A stretch of DNA of 5,278 nucleotides from Chloroflexi bacterium RBG_16_57_11 (GTDB lineage Bacteria > Chloroflexota > Anaerolineae > Anaerolineales > UBA4823), in the NCBI GenBank assembly GCA_001795165.1, contig MGNS01000105.1, positions 1 to 5,278 on the forward strand, given 5' to 3'. Position numbers and translations under genes: made by a program. Below the pieces are notes generated by a model. The model did no database searches and was not told the origin of the DNA. It was given only the letters and a program-made list of their open reading frames with translations. Of the stretch, positions 1 through 4,726 are shown in pieces; position 1 is the first letter of the stretch, and every line of letters begins with the position of its first letter.

Positions 1-382
1 GGGCCGCCGCCGCAGCGGCCGTGCCGTCCTGCGGGCAGATGATCAGCACCTGGATGCCCTTGGTGATCAGCGACTCGACGTTCTCCTTCTCCTTGGCCGA
101 TGAGCCCTGGCTGAACAAGATCTCAACCTGGTACCCGGCAGCCTCCAGGGCTTCCTTGAAGCGCGTCTCGTCCTGGATCCAGCGCGGCTCATCCTTGGTC
201 GGCAACACGATGCCGACTGCCAGCTCGGCGGCTGGCTCAGCGGGCGGTTGTGTGGCCTGTTCCGCGGGCTCCTGTGGAGCAGTGGTGGCCTGTGGAGTCG
301 CAGCGGGGGCGCAGGCTGAAAGTACGAAGGCAGCCACAACCAGGATAGCCAACAATGTATAGAGCGAACTTCTCTTGAACAC
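1..382 (-). CDS. ChvE-type sugar ABC transporter substrate-binding lipoprotein (N-terminal part; 3' end beyond window)
   Basis: This is the secreted, lipid-anchored sugar receptor of a monosaccharide ABC importer. The GTG start is chosen because AAGGAG (391-396 on this strand) lies 8 nt upstream and a signal peptide follows at once: basic residues K3/R4, a hydrophobic core at about 9-20, and a lipobox L21-S22-A23-C24, with C24 the predicted lipidated residue. Residues 25-53 are a Pro/Ala/Gln/Glu-rich linker. The receptor domain begins near residue 54 with the first strand AVGIVLPTK, then PRWIQDE, EALEAAGYQVEIL and SLITKGIQVLIICPQDGT. This order (PTK..RWI.D, then an ITKG.QVL.I..QDGT segment) is typical of the ChvE/multiple-monosaccharide branch of the type 1 periplasmic-binding fold (Peripla_BP_4). 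Only 127 codons are inside the window, so ligand specificity cannot be judged. The ATPase and permease genes would be expected downstream, off the left edge. I am sure of the family and less sure of the ChvE subgroup. Confidence 0.9.
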   Translation of the reverse strand, partial: MFKRSSLYTLLAILVVAAFVLSACAPAATPQATTAPQEPAEQATQPPAEPAAELAVGIVLPTKDEPRWIQDETRFKEALEAAGYQVEILFSQGSSAKEKENVESLITKGIQVLIICPQDGTAAAAAA

Positions 383-470
383 TTTCGATTCTCCTTGTAT
401 CCTTAGTTAGATAGACATAGAAATTGTGAAAAACCCAACCCGTCCAATGTTATTTAATCACGTTTTAACA

Positions 471-482
471 GATCACCTCCTT
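471..482 (-). promoter_or_regulatory. Isolated full-length Shine-Dalgarno sequence in the leader (AAGGAGGTGATC)
   Basis: On the minus strand these 12 bases are the exact complement of the conserved bacterial 16S rRNA 3' tail (GATCACCTCCTT). They sit about 90 nt upstream of the lipoprotein start, which has its own Shine-Dalgarno at 391-396. No sizeable reading frame follows at normal spacing; only 3-5-codon frames are available (for example GTG-ATT-AAA-TAA about 14 nt downstream). The element could load a ribosome on a tiny leader frame, act as a standby site, or be chance. Confidence 0.35.
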
Positions 483-506
483 ATCATCTGGGGATACCGA
501 TAAGGA
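478..506. repeat. Inverted repeat TCCTTATC-N13-GATAAGGA just downstream of the -10 box (operator or leader hairpin)
   Basis: Perfect 8-bp arms at 478-485 and 499-506 are separated by 13 nt. In the minus-strand direction the repeat starts 3 nt after the TATAAT box and covers the expected transcription start and the first 25 or so transcribed bases. It could be a DNA operator. It could also be an RNA hairpin whose 3' arm (GATAAGGA) ties up part of the long Shine-Dalgarno sequence at 471-482. If the transcript starts near 503, the 5' arm would lose about three bases, which slightly favours the DNA-operator reading. Confidence 0.45.
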
Positions 507-509
507 CAA

Positions 510-538
510 ATTATATCTTGATTGTCCAGACAACACAA
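510..538 (-). promoter_or_regulatory. Predicted sigma-70-type promoter for the sugar-binding lipoprotein gene
   Basis: Read on the minus strand, a perfect -10 box TATAAT (515-510) is preceded, after exactly 17 nt, by TTGTGT (538-533), a weak match to the -35 consensus. Transcription would begin near 503, giving a leader of about 120 nt before the GTG at 382. A strong -10 with a poor -35 and a palindrome in the spacer would suit an activated or repressed sugar-responsive promoter; that last point is inference. Confidence 0.55.
522..533. promoter_or_regulatory. 12-bp palindrome TTGTC-CA-GACAA inside the promoter spacer (possible operator)
   Basis: The sequence TTGTCCAGACAA has perfect 5-bp arms around a 2-bp centre. 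It lies wholly between the predicted -35 (533-538, sharing one base) and -10 (510-515) boxes of the minus-strand promoter, a classic position for a repressor dimer. A compact palindrome with a 2-bp centre is the kind of site bound by many GntR-family regulators, but the cognate regulator is not in the window. A further GGACAA at 504-509 forms a 6-bp inverted repeat with TTGTCC (522-527), flanking the -10 box. Confidence 0.4.
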
Positions 539-576
539 GACAGTCTATATTGGGCAAAAATTATCGGAGTTCATCC

Positions 577-645
577 ATGGCCTGGTGTAAAAGTGGCAAG
601 TGGATGCACAGGTCAGGATATATGACACATGACTTTTACGCATGA
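577..645 (+). CDS. Weak candidate small ORF, 22 codons, upstream of alr
   Basis: An ATG at 577 is preceded by GGAG (566-569) at 7-nt spacing and opens a 22-codon frame ending in TGA at 643-645. The peptide (starts MAWCKSGKWM, ends THDFYA) matches no family I know. A possible plus-strand promoter, TTGTCC (522-527) with an 18-nt spacer and TATATT (546-551), lies upstream. The frame is short and lies in an AT-richer control region, so it may well be fortuitous; it is listed because start, spacing and promoter agree. Confidence 0.15.
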   Translation: MAWCKSGKWMHRSGYMTHDFYA

Positions 646-670
646 AGCTGCAATAATAAGACATACCGGC

Positions 671-698
671 TTGATAAGCCTGTCACATCGGATACAAT
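671..698 (+). promoter_or_regulatory. Predicted sigma-70-type promoter for alr
   Basis: TTGATA (671-676, 5 of 6 consensus bases) and TACAAT (693-698, 5 of 6) are separated by 16 nt. The expected start of transcription is about 705, leaving a short leader of about 30 nt before the TTG at 736. A small inverted repeat GGCTT-GAT-AAGCC (668-680) overlaps the -35 box and could be a regulatory site or coincidence. Confidence 0.55.
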
Positions 699-735
699 AG
701 TCCAAATTTAGCCATCGAATAAAACGGAGCGAGCG

Positions 736-1908
736 TTGTTAAAAGGCATCGTCACCTGGGCAGAGATCGACCTGGAGGCCATCACCTTCAACCTGCAGGC
801 GTTCAAGAGACATATCGGCGAGCGTGTCAAGCTGATCGCGGTGGTGAAAGCCAACGCCTATGGCCACGGCGCCGTGCCGGTGGCCAGAGTCGCCCTGGAA
901 GCCGGGGCGGAGCTGCTGGCGGTGCACCGGGCCATCGAGGGTGCCGAGCTTCGCCGGGCTGAGCTGCGCCAGGCCGGGCTGCAGGCGCCCATCCTGATCC
1001 TGGGCTACACGCCGCCGGATGGCGCAGAGCTGGTGGTCCGGGAGCGGTTGACCCCCAGCCTGATGAGCATCGAATTCGCCCGGGCGCTGTCCGCGCGCGC
1101 CGAGGCGCTGGGGGCCAGCGTCCCGGTCCACGTTAAGGTTGACACCGGCATGAGCCGCTATGGGTTGATGCCGACCGAGGTGGTGGATTTTCTGCGCCAG
1201 CTCGCCCACCTGCCGGGCATTCGGCTGGAAGGGCTGTTCACCCATTTCGCCACCGCCGATTGGGCCGATCTCACCCACGCACGCGGCCAGCTGGCAGTTT
1301 TCGACCAGGTCCGCCAATCGGCTCAGGCAGCCGGATTCGCCTTCCCAATGGTCCACGCTGCCAATAGCGCGGCGACGATGGCGCTGCCTGAAGCGCACTT
1401 CGACGCCGTCCGCCCGGGGATCGCCCTGTACGGGATGGACCCTTCCAGCGAGTGGCCTCCGGTCTTCAAGATCCGCCCGGCGCTGGCGTTAAAGAGCACG
1501 GTCAGCCGCGTGCGCCGGCTGCCCGCCGGGGCGGGTGTGAGCTACGGACGCACCTATGTCACAACCAAGCCGACCACGGCGGCGCTGGTGCCGGTGGGCT
1601 ACGGCGACGGCTACCACCGCCTCCTGTCCAACAAGAGCCAGGTCTTGATCCGCGGCCGGAGGGCTCCGCTGATCGGCCGGGTGTGCATGGACCAGTTCGT
1701 GGTCGACGTTAGCGGCATCCCGGGTGCCCAGCAGGACGATGAGGTGGTGCTGGTCGGGCGACAGGGGGATGAGCAGATCCGCGCCGAGGAAGTGGCCGGG
1801 CTGGCGGGGACGATCAACTACGAGGTAACCACCTCCTTGCTGCCACGGGTGGCGCGGGTGTACCTGCGCGGGAATGAAGTCGTCCAGATCGATTCTCTTG
1901 CCACGTGA
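736..1908 (+). CDS. alr: Alanine racemase
   Basis: This PLP-dependent cytosolic enzyme interconverts L- and D-alanine and supplies D-alanine for peptidoglycan. The 390-residue protein is of usual family length. The N-terminal barrel carries the cofactor motif VVKANAYGHG with K38 as the Schiff-base lysine. Further along are K134 and R141 in KVDTGMSRYG (the counterparts of the carbamylated Lys129 and of Arg136 in the Geobacillus enzyme), HAANSAA, and RPGIALYG. The C-terminal beta domain has catalytic Y270 in GVSYGRTY and the conserved C317-M318-D319. All key residues are present, so it should be active. The TTG start is supported by GGAG (726-729) 6 nt upstream, by an in-frame stop at 709-711, and by the fact that WAEIDL, normally near the N-terminus, starts at residue 8. 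It has its own promoter and reads divergently from the sugar-binding gene. Its stop overlaps the next gene by 4 bp. Identification is secure. Confidence 0.97.
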   Translation: MLKGIVTWAEIDLEAITFNLQAFKRHIGERVKLIAVVKANAYGHGAVPVARVALEAGAELLAVHRAIEGAELRRAELRQAGLQAPILILGYTPPDGAELVVRERLTPSLMSIEFARALSARAEALGASVPVHVKVDTGMSRYGLMPTEVVDFLRQLAHLPGIRLEGLFTHFATADWADLTHARGQLAVFDQVRQSAQAAGFAFPMVHAANSAATMALPEAHFDAVRPGIALYGMDPSSEWPPVFKIRPALALKSTVSRVRRLPAGAGVSYGRTYVTTKPTTAALVPVGYGDGYHRLLSNKSQVLIRGRRAPLIGRVCMDQFVVDVSGIPGAQQDDEVVLVGRQGDEQIRAEEVAGLAGTINYEVTTSLLPRVARVYLRGNEVVQIDSLAT

Positions 1909-2156
1909 GAAGCTATTCCGAACACCTCATCGAGACCGGCGACAGCGTTACCCTGCTGGAGCGCTGGATGGACCTGAACCAGAGCGGCAACGTGGTCCGT
2001 AACGTTGTGCAGGAGAGCGACACCCTGACCTTCGGCGACCAGATGTTCGCCTGGGAAGACCTGGACGCAGCCGCAGGGGTTTACATTGTCGGATTTATCG
2101 TCGAGGACCTGGATGGCAACGCCTATCCAACCTTCACACAGATGACCGTAAGGTAA
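1905..2156 (+). CDS. Small acidic protein of unknown function (83 aa), possibly a detached C-terminal domain
   Basis: The GTG start overlaps the alr stop in the arrangement GTGA, so translation could be coupled to alr; no separate Shine-Dalgarno is evident. Codon use is clearly protein-like, with mostly G or C in third positions and preferred codons such as CTG, GAC and ACC. The protein has no signal peptide, membrane segment or cysteine. Alternating hydrophobic runs (LLERWMDL, YIVGFIVEDLDGNAY, TQMTV) suggest a small all-beta fold. The ending, a strand with VEDLDGN followed by a last short strand, reminds me of the C-terminal beta domain of clostripain-like (C11) peptidases in related bacteria. 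If that is right, the gene is a remnant whose catalytic part was lost when it became joined to alr. This resemblance is a recollection, not a demonstrated match; a genuine stand-alone small protein is equally possible. Confidence 0.55.
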   Translation: MRSYSEHLIETGDSVTLLERWMDLNQSGNVVRNVVQESDTLTFGDQMFAWEDLDAAAGVYIVGFIVEDLDGNAYPTFTQMTVR

Positions 2157-2285
2157 CCCGCCGACCTCCCGTTGCCTTCTCCAGAGCTCCCAGCCATAAG
2201 GATCGATGAAGTAAGGGATTATCATCAGGTAAAGCTCCAGAATATACGCTCCGGGCAAGCCTGGCAAATCAACCAATCCGAGCCA
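2157..2285. other. Convergent intergenic gap, no clear terminator
   Basis: The plus-strand 83-aa gene and the minus-strand operon end facing each other across 129 bp. I see only weak inverted repeats (for example CCGGG-N4-CCTGG with one G-T pair, and GATGA/TCATC arms 12 nt apart) and no hairpin followed by a T run on either strand. Termination may be Rho-dependent or the two transcripts may overlap. Open frames on both strands cross the gap but show no protein-like features. Confidence 0.4.
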
Positions 2286-3218
2286 TTAGCCTCCCGCCAC
2301 CCTGCCCAGGAAATCGAGCTGGTGGGCGATGTACACCAGCTCGCTGCGCTCGATTTGCACATGCCGCGCGGCGATCCAGCGCTCGAAGCGCGGCGCATCC
2401 AGCTCTTGATTTCCGTCAAGCGCCTGGTGGATGGTGTGAATGATGAAATGCAGAAAATACGCCTCATCCTGTGGGTAGCCTCCCAAGACGGGGAAGACGA
2501 CCCAATCCGAGGCCCCGGCATCCATGATGTGCGCCCCGGCAGCCTGGAGGTAGCTGAACAAATGGCGTCCGAGGCGGCTGTCCCCGGAGGGCACACCGCC
2601 AACCATACGCTCGTCCATCGTGCGATGATAGAGATCCTGGATCAGGGCATCGAAGGCGGGATCGATGGCGGGCTCGAGCAGCGTGAGGCCGTCAAAATTG
2701 ATGGTGAAGTAAAACAGCCCGCCGGGCCGGCACAGGCTGAGCAGAGGTGGAAGAATAGCCGGGATATCCAACAGGTCGAGGAAAGCTTGGGCAACCAGTA
2801 AATCCCATCCTGCCCCTGCCTGGCGGGCGATAAATTCGTGCAAATCGATCGCTTCCAAGTGCAGCAAGACCCGCAACCCATCGCCTGAGAAGACCAGGCT
2901 GCCGTCTGGATTAGCCTGACAGGCATACCCCCGACGAATGGCCCATCCCGGTAAGGCCTGCCGGGCGCAGGCGATATTCTCTTCATGTAAATCCAGAGCC
3001 GTATAGTCGGCGAATTTCAGCAGGCTCCAATCGAGCATACGCTCGAACATCGCTCCGGTCCCCGCGCCGACCTCGAGGACACGCAGGGGTATATCCAGCC
3101 CGTTGAGCGGCAGAGCATGCAAGAGAGAGCCCCACACATGCCGGTTCAGAGCGCGATCATCGACGCTTTTCTTAGCCGAAAGATAACGGGTAAAACTGTA
3201 CGTCCGTGGAGCCGGCAT
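2286..3218 (-). CDS. Class I SAM-dependent methyltransferase, last gene of the PTPS/GT operon
   Basis: This 310-residue protein is predicted to transfer a methyl group from S-adenosylmethionine. The Rossmann signature is clear: motif I at 47-57 (VLEVGAGTGAM, glycines 51, 53 and 55), acidic D76 at the end of the second strand (YTALDLH), a WDLLVAQAFLDLLD strand/helix at 138-151, and RPGGLFYFTINFDG at 164-177. A distinctive N-terminal segment (RYLSAKKSVDDRALNRHVW, residues 11-29) precedes the fold and probably defines a subfamily. The C-terminal third (YHRTMDERM.GG to the end) is mostly helical and would form the substrate lid. The ATG at 3218 is chosen because GGAG (3227-3230) lies 8 nt upstream, overlapping the end of the glycosyltransferase gene; the frame stays open to 3566, but that extension is out-of-frame glycosyltransferase DNA. 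Only 5 nt separate it from the glycosyltransferase stop, so the two are almost surely co-translated. The substrate is unknown; the operon suggests the same small molecule the neighbours act on. Confidence 0.88.
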   Translation of the reverse strand: MPAPRTYSFTRYLSAKKSVDDRALNRHVWGSLLHALPLNGLDIPLRVLEVGAGTGAMFERMLDWSLLKFADYTALDLHEENIACARQALPGWAIRRGYACQANPDGSLVFSGDGLRVLLHLEAIDLHEFIARQAGAGWDLLVAQAFLDLLDIPAILPPLLSLCRPGGLFYFTINFDGLTLLEPAIDPAFDALIQDLYHRTMDERMVGGVPSGDSRLGRHLFSYLQAAGAHIMDAGASDWVVFPVLGGYPQDEAYFLHFIIHTIHQALDGNQELDAPRFERWIAARHVQIERSELVYIAHQLDFLGRVAGG

Positions 3219-3223
3219 CCGGT

Positions 3224-4327
3224 CTACTCCGCCCTGGCCGGTGATCCGGTTTGAGCCAGCAAGAAGTCGCGGATCTTGCCCGCAGTTTGCTCCCAAGTAG
3301 GCTGCGTCCGGTAACGCCGGCGCGCCGCCAGGCCCATGGCGGTCAACTGCGGGCGATCTTTCGCCAGGCGCTCCAGGCATCGAGCCAGCGCCGGGGCGTC
3401 TTCGGGTGGAACAAGGAAGCCATCCACCCCGTGTGTGATAATCTCGCCCGCGGCCCCGGCGGTGGTAGCAACTGCCGGCAGGCCAAACCCCATGCCTTCG
3501 AGATAGACGATGCCGTAACCCTCGTAAGTAGAGGGCACCGCCAGCAGGTGGTGCGAGCGCAGGCAATCCTCCAGCTCTTGTGTGCCCAGCGCGCCCAGCA
3601 ACCGCACCCGTCTCGCCAGGCCCGTCTGCTCAATCTGGCGGCGGATTGATCCGGCATAGCGCGGGTCGACGCCCTGGCTTCCAACGACGCTCAACACACA
3701 TACGCCTGCGGGGGTCCCTTCGAGGGCGGCCAGGAGCGTATGCAGACCTTTGCGCGGGATCAGGTTCCCCAAGAATAAAATGCGCAGCGGGCCCGGCTCC
3801 GCCGCCCGGCGGGCAATCTCGGCCTCGGAGATTTGCGCTGCCAGCTGGTCGCCAGCCGGGTAGGCCACAATATGAGGTCGTATAGATAGATCAACCCCAA
3901 GCTGCTCGACAGCCCGGAGCGTCGTCTGGCTGTTGAAAACGAATCCATCCACTCCTCGCAGATAGCGGCGCTCGATTTGAAGATAGAGCCGGTTCTGCCA
4001 CGCCGGACGTTGCTCACTGCTGCGCAGGTGATGGACGATCGTGAACACCGGATACGGCAACCCCTCCTTTAGCCGCGTGTTCAGCCAGAACAGCGACGGA
4101 TGATTCAGCTCGTCTTGCAGCAAGATGTCGAAGCGAGCGGATCGCAGGCTGCGGCGAAGGGAGCGGGACAGGTTATCCAGCAAATGCAGAAAGTAGCTAC
4201 GCCAGGGCAGGGAGATTACCTCCACGTCATCCCCCTGGCGCAACAGATGCTCCACCAGCTTGCGGTCATATAAATAGCCGCCCGAGATCGTCTCCAGACT
4301 GCCGTAGATCACCAGGCCAACACGCAC
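3224..4327 (-). CDS. GT4-family glycosyltransferase (GT-B fold)
   Basis: A 367-residue cytosolic, retaining-type glycosyltransferase expected to move a sugar from a nucleotide-sugar to an acceptor. The N-terminal domain opens with a strand and Gly-rich loop (GLVIYGS..TISGGYLYDRKL, G16-G17) and contains VHH (98-100). The donor-binding domain starts near 181 with ILFLGNLIPRKG (R192-K193, phosphate-contacting in this family) and carries the E-x7-E motif E269...E277 in YEGYGIVYLE, followed by GLPAVAT, GAAGEII and DGFLVPPED. There is no signal peptide or membrane helix. The start is GTG, supported by GAGG with a 5-nt gap to the start codon; the only in-frame codons further upstream lead straight to the stop of the preceding gene. 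That stop is in the same frame, 21 nt before the GTG, so readthrough would yield a fusion protein. Placement between a PTPS-family enzyme and a methyltransferase argues for a small-molecule acceptor rather than cell-surface polysaccharide, but this is inference. Confidence 0.92.
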   Translation of the reverse strand: MRVGLVIYGSLETISGGYLYDRKLVEHLLRQGDDVEVISLPWRSYFLHLLDNLSRSLRRSLRSARFDILLQDELNHPSLFWLNTRLKEGLPYPVFTIVHHLRSSEQRPAWQNRLYLQIERRYLRGVDGFVFNSQTTLRAVEQLGVDLSIRPHIVAYPAGDQLAAQISEAEIARRAAEPGPLRILFLGNLIPRKGLHTLLAALEGTPAGVCVLSVVGSQGVDPRYAGSIRRQIEQTGLARRVRLLGALGTQELEDCLRSHHLLAVPSTYEGYGIVYLEGMGFGLPAVATTAGAAGEIITHGVDGFLVPPEDAPALARCLERLAKDRPQLTAMGLAARRRYRTQPTWEQTAGKIRDFLLAQTGSPARAE

Positions 4328-4348
4328 GTCCGCCTCGCAGGCATCCAG

Positions 4349-4726
4349 CTAACGCTCTACTTGATAGGCTGCCCAGGCAAGGTCATTTTCCCACAGCTTG
4401 ACCTTCAGCCGGTGGATGTTTGGCGACCGGATTTGTGTAGAAAGCGCCTGGCACAGGATGCGGCTGAAGTGCTCGATGCTGGGGTTCAAACCTGAGAACT
4501 CCGCCTGGTCATTGAGGGTGCAATTGCGGTAATGCTCGACCTGCGCATTCAGGAGCCGCTCGATATCGACGATATCGACCAGATAGCCGTGCTGGTCCAG
4601 GTCGTCGCCATACAGCTGGAGCTCGATCTGGTAATGGTGGGCGTGCAGGTTATTCTCCGGGCCCCAATCCCCCCCAATGAGATAGTGCTGGGCGATGAAA
4701 TCACGTTTTACTGCAACGGTGTACAT
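4349..4726 (-). CDS. Divergent 6-pyruvoyl-tetrahydropterin synthase / QueD-family protein (PTPS fold)
   Basis: The 125-residue protein has the size and layout of the PTPS/6-carboxy-tetrahydropterin synthase family (COG0720), whose members act on dihydroneopterin triphosphate or related pterins. Zinc ligands are H14 (FIAQHYL) and H28/H30 (LHAHHYQIEL). VDIVDIERLL (50-59), LND, NPSIEHFSRIL (81-91) and a pterin-anchoring glutamate candidate E113 (KLWEND) follow in the usual order. The catalytic cysteine of QueD and PTPS is absent: the position four residues before the HxH is E24, giving ExxxHxH, as described for the PTPS-III subgroup. The usual Asp-His relay before LN is also not conserved in place (R67-N68; E64-H65 is nearby). 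It is therefore unlikely to be an ordinary QueD, and its reaction is uncertain. The ATG is backed by AAGGAGGT (4730-4737), and the gene starts inside the preceding methyltransferase gene (19-nt overlap). The family call is firm; the function is open. Confidence 0.85.
   Translation of the reverse strand: MYTVAVKRDFIAQHYLIGGDWGPENNLHAHHYQIELQLYGDDLDQHGYLVDIVDIERLLNAQVEHYRNCTLNDQAEFSGLNPSIEHFSRILCQALSTQIRSPNIHRLKVKLWENDLAWAAYQVER

Noticed and set aside
471..483. A match of the plus strand to the 3' end of 16S rRNA
   Set aside because: Only about 13 bases match; the preceding sequence bears no likeness to the conserved 16S helix upstream of the tail, so this is not an rRNA gene or fragment. It is interpreted instead as a Shine-Dalgarno on the minus strand.
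668..680. GGCTT-GAT-AAGCC hairpin as a terminator
   Set aside because: A 5-bp stem without a following T run, lying over the alr -35 box; more likely a chance or regulatory repeat.
739..1398. A 219-codon minus-strand frame opposite alr
   Set aside because: It is the antisense shadow of a fully convincing alr; the product is rich in His/Arg/Gln/Gly without domain structure.
1818..2276. A 152-codon minus-strand frame opposite the 83-aa gene
   Set aside because: It overlaps the alr end and the 83-aa gene, whose plus-strand codon use is clearly protein-like. Its first 39 codons, in the gap, are hydrophobic but show no known motif and start with TTG without a Shine-Dalgarno.
2172..2801. A 209-codon plus-strand frame opposite the last methyltransferase
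   Set aside because: Antisense shadow of a gene with clear SAM-binding motifs; no family features.
2286..3566. A longer 426-codon minus-strand frame containing the methyltransferase
   Set aside because: The first 116 codons are out-of-frame DNA of the glycosyltransferase gene and read as low-complexity Arg/Gly/Pro sequence. The methyltransferase starts at the ATG at 3218, which has its own GGAG.
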